DNA from: Gambelia wislizenii
Taxonomy: Eukaryota > Chordata > Lepidosauria > Squamata > Crotaphytidae
NCBI GenBank assembly: GCA_030847615.1
Contig: JAUMIR010000012.1
Coordinates: 191,001-255,000 of the forward strand
Reading direction: 5' to 3'
DNA length: 64,000 nt
The position numbers and the translations under genes were made by a program. This document shows positions 12,501-24,237 of the stretch, piece after piece; position 1 is the first letter of the stretch, and each line of letters starts with the position of its first letter. The notes beneath the pieces are model-generated. The model was not told the origin of the DNA and did no database searches. It saw nothing but the letters and a program-made list of their open reading frames with translations.

Positions 12501-14036
12501 AGCCGAAGGCGGCGTCGATCTGGTCCAGGGTCCTCATGGTGACCGTCACGGTCAGCCTCCGGTCCAGGATCTCGCTGTAGAGCTCACGGTAAAAGAGCTG
12601 CGGCTTCCACGTCTTCTTCACGCGGGCGGAGAGCTGTGGAGGAAGGGGGGAGAGAAAGGGGGTTACGGGGTGCCCCGGAGGCCCAGCAGGGAAGGAAGGA
12701 AGGAAGGAAGGCGCCCCTCGAGCCCCCAGCCCCGCGGGAACGGGGGGAGAGAGGGGGTTACGGGGCGCCCCGGAGGCCCGCCGGGGAAAGAAGGAAGGAA
12801 GGAAGGAAGGCAGGCGCCCCCCGAGCTCCCAGCCCTGCGGGAACGGGGGGAGAGAAAGGGGGTTACGGGGCGCCCCGGAGGCCCGCCGGGGAAGGAAGGA
12901 AAGAAGGAAGGACGGAAGGAAGGAAGGAAGGAAGGAAGGAAGGCGCCCCCCGAGCCCCCAGCCCCGCGGGAACGGGGGAGAGAAAGGGGGGTTACGGGGC
13001 GCCCCGGAGGCCCAGCAGGGAAGGAAGGAAGGAAGGCGCCCCCCCGAGCCCCCAGCCCCGCGGGAACGGGGTGAGAGAAAGGGGGGTTACGGGGCGCCCC
13101 GGAGGCCCAGCAGGGAAGGAAGGAAGGAAGGAAGGAAGGAAGGCGCCCCCCGAGCCCCCAGCCCCGCGGGAACGGGGGGAGAAAGGGGGGTTACGGGGCG
13201 CCCCGGAGGCCCAGCAGGGAAGGAAGGAAGGAAGGAAGGAAGGAAGGAAGGAAGGCGCCCCCCGAGCCCCCAGCCCCGCGGGAACGGGGGGAGAGAAAGG
13301 GGGGTTACGGGGCGCCCCGGAGGCCCAGCAGGGAAGGAAGGAAGGAAGGCGCCCCCCGAGCCCCCAGCCCCGCGGGAACGGGGGGAGAAAGGGGGGTTAC
13401 GGGGCGCCCCGGAGGCCCAGCAGGGAAGGAAGGAAGGAAGGCGCCCCCCGAGCCCCCAGCCCCGCGGGAACGGGGGGAGAAAGGGGGGTTACGGGGCGCC
13501 CCGGAGGCCCAGCAGGGAAGGAAGGAAGGAAGGCGCCCCCCGAGCCCCCAGCCCCGCGGGAACGGGGGGAGAGAAAGGGGGGTTACGGGGCGCCCCGGAG
13601 GCCCAGCAGGGAAGGAAGGAAGGAAGGCGCCCCCCGAGCCCCCAGCCCCGCGGGAACGGGGGGAGAAAGGGGGGTTACGGGGCGCCCGGAGGCCCGCCGG
13701 GAAGGAAGCCCCCCGCCCGCCCCGGCCCCGGCCCACCTTGTCGCCCTTGGCGTAGCGGAACCCGGCGACCCAGCCCTCGCCGCCCCACAGGCCCTCCTGG
13801 CTCTCCGGCGGGTGGTAGACGGGCACCGGGACGTCCTGCACCCGCGGGGGCCGGCCGGTGGCGGGGTCGGGGGCCGCGGCGGGGGCGCGGCGGGGCCGCC
13901 AGTGGACGGCGGGCGGGCGGGCCTGGGCCTCCTCCTCCCGCCGGGCGCGCAGGTAGTGGGCCGGCAGCCGCCCGAAGACGCCCCGCTCCAGCCGCAGCGC
14001 CTCCCACAGCCGCGGCGGGACCCGGTGGAGCGGCAT
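9600..14036 (-). CDS. MRPL28: mitochondrial ribosomal protein bL28m (MRPL28)
   Basis: Structural protein of the large subunit of the mitochondrial ribosome, made in the cytoplasm and imported. Five coding exons join in phase: 14036-13737 (100 codons), 12633-12481 (51), 12299-12165 (45), 10242-10156 (29) and 9695-9600 (31 plus stop). The sum is 256 aa, the same length as human MRPL28. Landmarks include the start [28 protein letters not shown] in exon 1, [11 protein letters not shown] in exon 2, [17 protein letters not shown] in exon 3, [16 protein letters not shown] in exon 4 and [18 protein letters not shown] in exon 5. All are close to the human protein. The exon 1 region after codon 25 is more Arg/Ala/Pro-rich than in human. 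Intron 1 is almost wholly a minisatellite and intron 3 contains a LINE fragment. The 5' end lies in a CpG-rich stretch, and upstream in the minus direction is the spacer to PGAP6. Confidence 0.96.
9960..10080 (-). repeat. tRNA-SINE-like 3' fragment
   Basis: The stretch reads CTGTTGACATATGACAACCCC, then AATTTTACAGGG, an AGGCAAAG stretch and TTCCTTCCTCTGAAAT. This resembles the 3' body of the squamate tRNA-derived SINE that is more complete at 41381-41616 and also fragmentary near 45338-45382. It lies in MRPL28 intron 4. The tRNA-like head is missing. Confidence 0.45.
10390..11060 (+). mobile_element. non-LTR retrotransposon fragment (RT C-terminus and zinc finger), antisense in MRPL28 intron 3
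   Basis: The plus-strand frame encodes the C-terminal part of a LINE ORF2. The visible landmarks are [13 protein letters not shown] (the conserved YGSETW block after the RT thumb), [32 protein letters not shown], and a terminal Cys-rich finger (CCAFCNWTC... H... C). This arrangement is shared by several vertebrate LINE clades, and I cannot assign one with certainty. The open frame continues upstream to 10136, but that part is antisense to MRPL28 exon 4 and is fortuitous. The fragment is 5'-truncated and is followed by a (GA)n run at about 11081-11103. It is a dead copy. Confidence 0.8.
11594..11670 (-). repeat. (AAT)n microsatellite with LINE-tail-like sequence
   Basis: About nine AAT units are followed by TTTATTTATTTATATCCCGACC and a GGCGGTTTACAAC stretch. 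The latter resembles the common reptilian LINE 3' tail with 'TGTAAGCCGC' and 'TATAAAT' motifs, here in reverse orientation (compare 25130-25206). It lies in MRPL28 intron 3. Confidence 0.5.
12640..13710. repeat. minisatellite, about 11 units of 91-127 bp, filling MRPL28 intron 1
   Basis: Each unit holds a GGGGGAGAGAAAGGGGG run, then GTTACGGGGCGCCCCGGAGG, CCCAGCAGGGAAGG, a variable (GGAA)n tract of about 2-8 units, and GCCCCCAGCCCCGCGGGAAC. The TTACGGGG anchor recurs near 12662, 12758, 12863, 12990, 13087, 13191, 13307, 13398, 13489, 13582 and 13674. Length differences between units come mainly from the (GGAA)n tract. The array runs from about 6 bp past the exon 2 acceptor to about 25 bp before the exon 1 donor. 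Long open frames on both strands here are artefacts of the repeat. Confidence 0.95.
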
Positions 14037-14200
14037 GGCCGGCGGACGGGAGACGGAAGGGCGCCGGCAGCGACCCGGAAGCGAACGCCGCTCCTTCCGC
14101 TCCCCCCCATGGGCGGGGAGACCCCGCGGAGGCGGGCGGGCGGGGCGGGAGCAGAGGCCCCGGGGGAGGGGGCTGAGGCTGAGAGAGTGTGACTCCTCAG
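13737..14200 (-). promoter_or_regulatory. MRPL28: MRPL28 CpG-rich 5' region
   Basis: The sequence is CpG-dense from exon 1 to about 14160 and has no TATA box near the start codon, which is typical of a housekeeping promoter. A CTTCCGCTCC/GGAAGCG element (ETS-like) lies near 14080-14105. A short CTGAGGCTGAGAGAGTGTGA stretch at about 14174 matches part of the tRNA-SINE body at 41497. Confidence 0.45.
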
Positions 14201-14607
14201 AGGTCGCTCCGGGCGGGCCTCGGGAGCCCCCAACTCACTGAGAGGCTGACGGGGAGCCCCATCCCAGGCCCGTCCCCGCTCTCCAAGGGCTCCTCTTCAT
14301 CCGCGGTGGCACCTTTATCCACGGCCTGGCCGAGAGAACAGAGGGCGTGCTTCTCAGCTTCGCAGATGGCACCCAATGAGGAGGGGTAGCCCACACCCAG
14401 AGGACGAAAGGACCCCCTTGACAGAGTGGAGAGCTGGCCAAAGCGAGCCAAGTGGGTTCCAGCAGGGAGAAACGTCGGATGCGACACCTGGGCGGCAGCA
14501 ACCAGGACAAGCACCTGGTCCGACGCAGGACCTGCGAAAGGGATCGGGAGCCTTGGTGGGCCACGAGCTGAGCGCGAGTCTAGGCGGCATCGATCGTCCT
14601 GAAGTCA

Positions 14608-15142
14608 CAGGGCCGCTCTGTTTATTCCGCTTTGGTCAGACCTCACCTGGAATCCTCTGTCCAGTTCTGGCACCACAATTCCAGAAGGCTATGGACAAGC
14701 TGGAACGTGTCCAGAGGAGGGCGACCAAAATGGGCGGAAGGTCTGGAAGCCATGATGCCCGATGAGGAGCAGCTTAGGGAGCTGGGCATGTTTAGTCTGG
14801 AGAAGAGAAGGTGAAGAGGGGGCGTCGTGATAGCTGTGTTTAAATTTTGAAGGGAGGTCATACGGAGGATGGAGACTAGGACACAGAGCAGTGGGTTCCA
14901 GCTCCAGGAAAAGAGATCCCCCTAAACATTAGGAAGAACTTCCTGACCGTAAGAGCTGTTTCGAAGTGGAATCCGCTGCTGCTTCCTGGGAGTGTGGTGG
15001 AGTCTCCTCCTTCTTTGGAGGTCTTAAACAGAGGCTGGATGGCCATCTGTCATTGGGAATGCTTTGATTGGGAATTCCTGCAGGGCAGAAGGGGGTTGGA
15101 CTAGATGGCCCTTGAGGTCTCTTCCAACTCTATGATTCTGTC
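14608..15142 (+). mobile_element. CR1 LINE, 5'-truncated 3' end
   Basis: The stretch includes the conserved end of CR1 ORF2 (TTCTGGCACCACAATTCCAG, then GACAAGCTGGAACGTGTCCA) and the 3' UTR blocks AACTTCCTGACCGTAAGAGC and GTTGGACTAGATGGCC. It finishes in TCTATGATTCTG, a version of the CR1 terminal octamer repeat. It lies between the MRPL28 promoter and the PGAP6 3' end. No intact ORF remains. Confidence 0.9.
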
Positions 15143-15475
15143 TCTCTTGTCCCAGTACTACTGTTGCAGAGTTAATTTAACCTGGGTTAAGCCCCCCAAA
15201 TGGCTGAGTCGGAGCTGGCGGCGAGAGCAAACCCCTAGCTTAAGGAGCCATTCCCTCCCATGACCAGTGCCCCCATCACAGAGTTGCAGCCTCTAGTGGG
15301 CTTGGCAAGCGCATGCCCCCAGCTGATTGCTCCTGCTCACCCAGCAAAGTGCCTTGTGAGGGAGCTTTTGCAAAAAGTGAGCCAAAGGGGAACTCATGCG
15401 CAGCTGTGGGAAGAAATGGGCCACCTGCCCTACCCTGGCCCCCAAAGAAAGCCACAAAGCCCCCCTCCTTTCACT

Positions 15476-15541
15476 TTTAATTAGATGCCATGAACAAACT
15501 TTTAAAATGTAGAGACAAACAGTGCGCATAACAGTTTTAAT
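15476..15541 (-). terminator. PGAP6: candidate PGAP6 polyadenylation signals (ATTAAA)
   Basis: TTTAAT on the plus strand at 15476-15481 and 15536-15541 reads ATTAAA on the minus strand, about 1.3 kb past the PGAP6 stop. No AATAAA was seen nearer the stop. This assignment is tentative, since the 3' UTR could end elsewhere. Confidence 0.3.
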
Positions 15542-16848
15542 TAAGTAAAATCACATTAATTAAATCACAGGACATTTGTATTGTTGAGCTTTTTAAAATG
15601 TGAAAAAACATTAAAAACTAAGCAAGAAACCTACTAACTGAACTTTGTGAACTTCAGTTGCTGAAGTTCTTTCTTCCTGAGGTAATCAACAAAATAACCT
15701 TTTCTCATTAAAGATGAGACACCCCTTTGGCTTCTTCAGTGATTGGAAAAACCACAGCAAACCAAGGGGCTCCGACTTCTCCTGACCCAGTCGCACCAGC
15801 CACCTTTCCCCAAGGGTAACAGCAGCAAGAGCTAGGAGAGAAGGACCAAGAGACCAGTTCTAGCCACCCCAAACTCTTTCCTGTCCAGGAGGAACACAGT
15901 GCCAAGCTGGCAAAGGCAGAACAGGCGGACACGTTCTGGCTACTGTGCACACATGAATCTGTGCAGACTCAGGAATTTGACATTCCGTGCGGCTCCCACA
16001 AAATGGTGCCCCCCCCAAAGGGCAGCGGGTGGGTCACCTGCTCGAAAAGAAAAGTTCAAGCACAGGGCCTGCCTGATCAATCCCGAGCCAAAGCCAGCCA
16101 GCCCCTGGGCGCAAGGACGCTGTAGGCAGCTGCACGAACTGGTCATACTTGTGCCTGGCAATGAAACCAGCCTCAGAAAAGATGCTGGAAGTTCAACTGA
16201 CCGGTCTCCCCTGGGCTGGGCAGACAGGGACTCTTTACAGAGCTGGCTACTCATAACAAAGCCATCAAGAGAGACTCCTGGTGAATCACACAAGGTTACA
16301 GCAGGGTCTCTCCTTCTTCCCTCCATATGCTGCTTGTCCCCCTCTGGAGGCAGCCCTGACCTGCCAGTGAAGTGCTCAAGACAGGACCACTATGTCACCC
16401 TCCTAGCTCAAATTTCTTGGCAGAGCGAGGTTCCAGCCAGTTACTCTCTGCCCTCCTGGTGAGGGTCCATCCCACCCAATCCGAGTTGCCATCCTCTCTC
16501 TCAACAAAACCCCTTCTTCCTGGGTGTTCATACTCTTCCCAGATGTCCAGGTCCAACACAACCAGGCCACCTGGTTCAAGTGTTGCAAACACAACTCTTT
16601 CCCTGGTTCCAGGAAGAGCAGCAGCTCTGCCTCTGAGCCACCTGCCTACTCCCAGGGCAGAATGAAAAGTAGTGAGCCTTCTGTGGTCCGTAAACAGGAC
16701 TGCTCGCTCTCTGTTTTTCACCCAGCAGCACTCCACTCTCCTGCCAGTCTGCGGCTTCTTCCCATGAAACCAGGGGGCTGGTGCTGCAGCCACATGAGCC
16801 AGGAGGGAAGGTCCACTGGAGGTGGGACGCCCTCCCCACCTTGGACCA

Positions 16849-19800
16849 TCACGTCACTGCGTACAGCTCTTCCCGGTCATTCCTACAGATCTGGTAGCGG
16901 CAGAGGAGCTTGCGGGACCAAGCCCACGGCTCCTGCTGCTTGTCTCCCGGTGGGAGGAGGAAGACCAGGCTGCTGGCCACCAGCATGTGCCAAAGGCTGT
17001 GTGTGTAGTAGTAGTTCTCCGTGGTCTCCATCAAAGCATACACCATGACAGCCACAAGGGCCAGGCCGATCCCAGGCAAGAGGAAGAAGACCCACCGCTT
17101 CCAGGAGGGGGGGTAGCAATGGCGCCGGTCCACACAGCGAGAAACCTGCAGGAAGAAAGTGGAAGTGGAGCTGCTTCCATCCCCGCCCCACAGGAAGCAG
17201 GAAGAGCCAGTACCTGTGGGCTCCACCTCTTCTAGCCAAGAATGCCACCCAGGGCTTCACCCTTTTCCTTGTATTTCCTAACCCACCACATTCCATAGAC
17301 TCACCATAAACTACACTCAGGGTTACAATCACATTTTTTTCAAAACTGGCAAAGTAAAATCCTTACTGATCACTGGCATCAGCTGTAGGCTAGAAAATGG
17401 GCAAGCCCTATGGGAAGCAGATCGGGCAAAGAGATGAGCGGAGGTCTCAGCCACTTACCCATGCAACGGTCATGAAGACGAGGGCGACAAGGCAGGGCCC
17501 CATCATGTTCCAGACCCCTCGACGGTCCAGGTGCAGAGACATTGCGATGAACAGGGTCCCCAGCACACAGAGGACCTGCAGTGGACAAGACAAAGCCGGA
17601 GGAGTCAGGCAGGCGGGGTGGCAGTGGGCAGCCTTGACTTCCTACAGGGGCAGCACTTCAAAGGCAGAATGCCCACTTCCGGCCAATTCTCCTCACTCCT
17701 GCAGTCAAACAAGCTGGGACCAGGCCCATCCCTCACTTGCTCTGGGATACTGACTGGGGCTGCTGGAATCCTTTTCACCAGCCTGTTAGAAAGCTGGCTG
17801 ACCTCCCCATTCTACAGACAAAATATGGCAGTTGGGGCACAGTGGTCACCCTGCAAGGTCGGGCATGGTCTTCCTGTCCAAGTATGGCACTCGCTCCACC
17901 TGGGAAGAGTGGAAAGGAACACCAGTCACAGACACAACACAGAAGGGCTATCTGGTTGGTGCCACTGAGACCTTACAGCCTCTTATTCAGGAGAAGTTAT
18001 GCCAGTTAGGTGCAGGGTACCAATTCAGAAACGTCTTTGTGTGGCCTCTACATATCTAATGGGCTTGAAAGAGGTTTCCTCAAAAGTGCTAGATAGCTGC
18101 CAAGTCCGGCTGCTTATACAAAAGCATGCCCCCCGCCCCCCAATAACTTGGTGCTGTCTCCTGGCTTTCCCCCAAACGTACGTATTTCAGGATTGTTTTG
18201 ATTCGGGCCATGCACAGAATGGTCACCCAGAAGGAAACAACAGAGCCCAGGAAGTCGCAGTACTGCACCGTGTCATAGTCCATAATGCAGAGGACCACAA
18301 CACCAGGCTGGTCGCAGGCATGGTAGAACTACCGCCGCCACAGACAGGGAGAGAAAGAGATCGGTCAGAACGCAATCTCAGCCACTGAGATCCAAACCAG
18401 CAAACTCCCTCCCCGCCACCCACAGCCTTTCTGCATCTTCAGGATCCTGGCATGGTAGGACGGTCTTTGCCACCTCTCTGAGGTTCCCTGGATGGTGACC
18501 TGGGCCTCACCAGGTGCAGGTCAGGAAACCCCTGGAATGGAAGCAGCCACCCACAGGTCCCCAGAGCCAGAATCAAGAAGCCCCCTTCCCCACAGCTGTG
18601 TAAGAGCCCCCACTGCCAGAAACAAGGGGAAGGGCTGGTGAGCAGAGCAACAGGATGCCACCTGCCTTCCAGGCACCTGAAAGAAGGGGTCCCACCCAAT
18701 GGGGGAACGCCAGGACCTACTGCAGAGAAGAACATGGTGAAGGTATAAACGGAGGCCTCAACCAGGTAATAGCGATACAGGGCAACCACAATGGCAGGCA
18801 AGAAGAAGAGGTTGCTGAGCGTCAGCAGGAGGGTAGCCAGCGTCTGGGCGCCAAGGCTCTGGGCTCTGGTCCCATCGGTGCAGCTCCAGCCCCTCCAACC
18901 TGCCAGACGGGGGAGAAGGGAGACAAGGGGCGGCCACCAGTCAGGTGTGCCAGTGGGAGAGCCAACCATACCAAAGTGGCTGCGAGTGAGACAGGATGGG
19001 ACAGGACGCACCTCAGCCCCAGCAGAGACCAGCAGGCCTCCAGTGCAGGGGCAACTCCAGAGTCGCGAGAAGGTGCGGCCTGCCACACTTGCTCTGCCTC
19101 AGGTGGTCTGCCTGGGGAGGCTGCCCAGGGAGCAAGCGACAGCAGTTCTTGAACAATGTCACCACCTGCATGTCCGCTTGAAACCTGATCCGTGGTTCTG
19201 GCATCTAAATGGCTCGGGAGCCAAATACCGGGAGGAACTCACCTGTTTCCCCACAGCAATTCCTCCCCGACGGACCCTTCCCCAGTTGCCCTCTTTGGCA
19301 GCAATCAAGCATACTTTGGGTTTGGAAGCGGCGCTCTACCTGTCTTCACCTGTTACAGAACTTCCAGGCATCCTGACATGCATTGGGGGCGGCATCACTT
19401 AAGGACTTTTATCAGCAGCCTGGCACTTAACAGTTGTACTGTGTTACTAATGAAGCTGGTGCCATTTTTTGTCACAGCCTGCCTTGAAGTCCAAATGGGA
19501 TGAAAGGCAGCAGAAAAACATTTGCACCAAAGCATAACGAAAACACTAGGTTAATGGACGGATGAGAGCAAGAGACCTTGCTGCTCCTCTGGACAGGTGT
19601 GGGGGGCATACAGGGATTCCCTAAGAAATGGCTGTGGGGGTGGGCATCTAGAGGATGGACAATGAACAAAGAGGGGTCAAGAGAGCCCTTTCTGGGAAAG
19701 GAGTTGGAGGCTTAAGCGAGAGGCGAGGGTGACCATCCTGTCCCAAACAATCCAAAGAAGCTCTCACCAGCCTTGCAGTTGCAGCCGGCATAGAGGTAGC

Positions 19801-22800
19801 CATGGCGTCTCATGAGGCTGCACTGCCCGTACATCCCGCAGTCACCAAAGCAGGGGCTGAGGTAGGCAAGGACAGCCAACTGGGCCTTGGCTTTGTAGCA
19901 TCCCCTGCAGCCAGAGAGAAAGGGGGTGAAGCTGAGAATGGGGGCCTAGCAGGGGCCGTCTCCAGGGGAGTGGCTGAAAGCTGTGTGGCAGAGAGTAAAG
20001 ACCACCTCCACCAGGAAGGCAAAGGCACCACCACAAGAGAAGAGTGCTTTGCCTTATAAAACCAGGACCGACCCCTCTGGCGTGTGGCAGGAGGGCTACA
20101 GGACTCACCCTGCAGATTTTGGGCAGACGAGCTGGAGGGAAAGGAACCAGTTGTCAGACTCTGGGTAAGGGACAATGAGGGTGGCCTCCGTGGAGGACAT
20201 CGTCACATTCAGCTGGTAGCCTTGGAAGAATGCTGTGGGGCAATGAAGGAGAAAGAGACGGCCATGAGGCCTCCTAATGCCAGCAGGTGCTTCCAACTGG
20301 GAAGAGTGCTGCCCTTCTGGTCGACCGCATGGGCCCCCAGGACACATCTCGGACCTCTGGCAGCTTCTCTCCCACTGGCAGGAGTGGAATGTGTCAAAGC
20401 CCGGGGGTGGGAGCGGCCTTTTACCTGTCCCACAGCTCCCCATGGTGTTCGGGGACAGAACCGGGGATGCAGCACTCAAGCAGGCCCGGACAGTGGCGTT
20501 TCCGATGCCCAGAGAGGTCTGCAATGACAAAAATACCCAGGTCTTGAGCCCCATCCCCACAGGCAAAGTGCCCCCCAAAAGGTCTCCAACAGGGCTGGTC
20601 TGGGCTAGTCCCCTTCTCACCTTATTCAGCACCAGGTTCACCACCAGGGTCCCTCCACTATCTATGCCCGAATTGAGGTTCAGGAGAAACAGGGTTGGAG
20701 GCTCAGCCTGGATGGGCACGTTGGCATCACCAAGGACCCGGAACCGCACAGAGACCACATCCAGGTCCTCCCGGATGACTGACTGGCCTCGCAGGCATGA
20801 GCTCCCTGAGCCAGAAGGATCATGGGTACCCACACTGGCAGGCAGCGTGGTGTTGGGGTCGCCTCCCAGCTGCGTGGCATTCTGGCTCTGGTTCAGACTC
20901 CGGAAGAAACTCAGGAAGGAGCCAGGGGCCCCTGGCTTACAGGCTGCAAAGGAAGAGTGGACCCCTTGGGTCAGCAGGTGCCCCATAATGAAGACTTGCA
21001 TAATTAAGCCCCCACCACTGAGCCACCAGGGTAAACTCCTTGGCAGCCAGCCTGGATGTCACCAGCACCCCAGATGCCCGCCGCCCCCGCCCCACCGTGC
21101 CTGAGCCGCTGCTCCCCTTCGGCTCTCCCTCCCCTCCCCCTCCTCCAAGACCTGTGAAGGAGGCGGTCATCTCAAAGGAAACGCTGGCGCCAGAGCCGCT
21201 GAGGCTGTCCACGGTGACAAGCAGCCACTTCTCCCAGGGGGGCGAGGCAAGGAGGCAGTGGCAGGCCCCTGTGCAGTTGAGCACCTTCTGGAAGGATTGA
21301 GGCAGCATGGTGGAACCCAGCGTCACCCGTATGGCACAGGCGGTGGAAACGTTTGTGGTACAGCCCCCCAGCTCAAAGCGTAGCGTGGCACTGTATGCAG
21401 GGACAAAGATCCTGGGCGAAGAACGGAGGCACAAAAAGTCTGGTACAGGCCGCTGGACAGTCCAGGGAGCCCTTGCTAGGGCTTCTCGAGCCCCCCCCCC
21501 CGCCTCTCCCACTCCCTTTCAGGCCCCCCACCTGACTCACTTGGCATGGAGTGGCCGTGCCGGCCAGGAGATGGTTTGACGCAGGGAGACATTGGGCTCG
21601 AGGGCCGGCATGTTTACCATGCGCAGCACAAACATGTCCGGCTGGAAGACGTAGGAGCACGGCGTGGAGACACCCTGCAGGGGAGGCAGAAGGGCCCATC
21701 GCTGCTGGGGAGCTCCCAGGTGGCCTCCGAAGGCCCTGTGGGCTCCCCCCAGCTAGCTGGAGGCATGGCTCAGAGCCACTCACCGGCAGCCATGGCCATT
21801 CCAGGGGCCTGCATACAAGGCCAGGGCAGCAGGACACCATTCTCAGAAGCTCAGGAGCTGCACCTGGCCAAGGAAATCCCCTCCCACCACAACCGTGCCC
21901 AGGCTCACCTTCACCTCGATTTTCTCTGTGGTGTCAGGCAGGTGGGCAGCGATGAACCAGTCCCCTGCAGCGGGGCTGGTGAGGTTGACGAAAGTGCTGT
22001 TCTGCAGGGTGGCCGCCAGGGTCAGCGTCAAATTGTAGGAGAGACGCACACTCATGTTGGCAGGAAACTGTGTGCCCAGGGGGTTGATGACAGGTGGGGC
22101 CCCATAGCGGATGTGACTGGAAGGAACAAGGAAGACAGGGGTCAAAGGCTCTGCCTTACTCTCTGGCAAGTGGGGAGAAAGCCAAGGAGCCAGCCAAAGC
22201 CCTTGCCCAGGAAGGGGTCACAGAGTTTTTCTTTTGAGAGTGAGAAACTTAGCAAGACTCTCTACGTTTCTTTTCTTAGACAGACAGTCGATGCAGGGCT
22301 TGTGGGGCAGCCCGAGAGAGCCAGAAGACACGCACACAGTGACCTCCGTGTTGCTGCACTTGGAGCTCCTTCCCCGGGAAACCTGCAAGAGCCAGCGGAG
22401 CAGGACCGTGTCCTCGGGCACGCGGAAGCGGAAGACTTTGGCATTTCCATACCAGCTGTAGGGCGAGAGCTTCTGGGAGCTCTGGGAGAAATACTCTGAG
22501 ACAAAGCTCTGATCTGGAAGGAGAGGAGCTACTGGTCAGGGAGGGAGGGCCAAGTCAACAAGACGCTCCGAAGGAACCCAGTGGCGCCACAACAGAGGCC
22601 AGCCGCGTGGCGGGAAATCCCTTGGCCAGGCGGGCAGGCCCCAGGTGGGGCTGTGGGTGGCTGGCCCCAGGGGTGCCCTCCTCCCACCACCCTCTGACAC
22701 CCAGCCAGGGGCTGCCCAGGGGGAGCTGCTCTTTGTGCCCAGCTCTGGCCCCCGAGGGGCACCACTGCAAAGGTGGTCCAAAAGATCTGGGTGGGAAAGG

Positions 22801-23739
22801 CTGTCCCAGGGAGGCTGCCTGCAGCAGAGTTCGCACCCTCTACCCCCGCCCGCCCCCCAACACAGTGTGCCCTCTCTTCCCTCTTTGGGCTTGCCCCTCT
22901 GGAGCAGGACGGGGTAGTGGGGGGGTCTCGGTGAAGGGCAGGAGGGGGGCACCGAGGACAGCTGCGGGGAGACCCCTGCCAAGGCCGGGCACCTGGAGAG
23001 GACCGGTGGGCTTGCCCTGGGGAGCCAAAACCAGAGAGGCAGCCTGTGTGTGGCGGGGGGGGGGTCCCACAGCAAGAGAAGGGCAGGCCAAGGGTTGTGA
23101 GGGCTGCCACGCTGGCCACCGCTATGGCCCTGGGTGGGGACTGGCCGGACCGGCTCAACGGGCGCAGCCGCCCAGCAGGGAAGGAAGGGAGGGGGGCCTC
23201 GGAGGGGCGGGCAGAGGCCGGGCCATCCGGAGGGGGGAGCGAGGGAGGCCCCGGGGCGAAGCAAGAGGACCCGTCCGCCCCCCCGGGCAAGGGGGGCTCC
23301 TGACCTGCGGGGGCTCCGCAGCGCCACGGGCAGAGGCCACGGGCGAGGGGCGAGCAGCAGCCCCCCGGCCCGCCATCCTGCCCCGGGAGGGGGGCGAAAA
23401 GGGCGAGGGCTCCCCACCGACCGACCGACCGACGCCGGAATCCCCGCCGGTGGGGGCGACCCCAAAGCCCGGCGCCCCTCCCGTCCCGTCCCGTCCCGCC
23501 AGGCGGCCGCGGGGGCCTCGCTCCGGGCGCAGACCTGCCAGGCCGGTGTCCAACCGGGAGGGGCGACCCGGCGGGGGGTCCCCGTCGGGCCCGTGGCCGC
23601 CGCTCCGCCTCTCCTCTTCCCAGGGCGGCGACCGAGGCGGCGGCGGGGGAGCCGGGGCGGCGGCGGGCGGCGGCAGGAGGAGGGTGCCGAGGAGGAGCGG
23701 CAGGAGCCGGAGGGCGCGGGGGCGGCGGGCCGGGGCCAT
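16849..23739 (-). CDS. PGAP6: PGAP6 / TMEM8A, GPI-specific phospholipase A2-like membrane protein
   Basis: PGAP6 is a cell-surface CREST-family hydrolase that cleaves the lipid of some GPI-anchored proteins (for example CRIPTO). Thirteen coding exons join in phase: 23739-23535, 22513-22336, 22116-21909, 21674-21541, 21411-21152, 20943-20621, 20518-20425, 20232-20109, 19904-19768, 18899-18721, 18328-18182, 17575-17459 and 17145-16849. The product is about 800 aa (human 771). Exon 1 encodes a signal peptide and a Pro-rich stretch. The ectodomain holds several N-glycosylation sequons. An EGF-like module (CFGDCGMYGQC ... CNCKAGWRGWSC) precedes about seven membrane segments. The CREST residues are present: Ser, His and Asp in FFSAFYHACDQ, and two His in YYYTHSLWHML. 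The C-terminus QICRNDREELYAVT matches human. The exon 1 donor (LA-G|GTCTGC) is the least certain junction. The start faces globin Y across a 498-bp CpG spacer. Confidence 0.95.
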
Positions 23740-24237
23740 GGCGGGTCAGGAGCCCCCCGGAGCCGCCGCCTCCTCCGCGGCCAACGGCGCCATTCTTCCG
23801 ACCGGCTGAGAGCGGGCGGTCCGGGCCAGTGACGTCAGGGGTGGGCGGCGGTTGGCCGGTCGGTCGGTCGGTCGGTCCGCCGGCCACGCGCACGGTCCCG
23901 GGGCGCGAGCGCAGGCAGGGGCCACCGGTGCCCCTCCTCAGGCGGACCGGACCGGATGGGCCGCTCCTCTGCTCCCGCCCCGCAGCGCCCCGGTGCCTCC
24001 GCCCGGTGCCTCTCCAGCCCGGCAGGGCGGCCGCGGACCAGGAGCGAAGCGGCCCCGGGAGGCTGCCGGGCCGGAAACGCGGCGCCGGCCATTTTGCGCG
24101 GCTGGCGGGCTCCCCTCGGGCCGGGCCGGGCGCGCGAGCAGCCCCCCTCCCTCCCCCTCCCGGCCAGGCTGCCTTCCAGAAGGTTCCACGGCCTGGCCGA
24201 GGGGGGGGGGGCGGCGGGCCTCGGGCGCTAACGGGCC
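23740..24237. promoter_or_regulatory. bidirectional CpG-island promoter between PGAP6 and globin Y
   Basis: 498 bp separate the two start codons, which point away from each other. The spacer is CpG-dense and lacks a TATA box. It contains a CRE-like TGACGTCA core at 23830-23837, a (CGGT/CGGTCGGT)n run near 23861-23876, and GGAAAC/GCGGAAG-type motifs. The island extends into both genes, roughly 23100-25080. Sharing of the promoter is inferred from spacing; direct evidence would need transcript starts. Confidence 0.55.

Noticed and set aside
12640..13710. CRISPR-like array of regular repeats
   Set aside because: Units are contiguous, without unique spacers, with slippage in (GGAA)n, in an intron of a vertebrate gene. 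It is a minisatellite.
12636..14192. 518-codon plus-strand open frame with repeated [12 protein letters not shown] sequence
   Set aside because: It is the translation of the MRPL28 intron 1 minisatellite and the antisense of exon 1.
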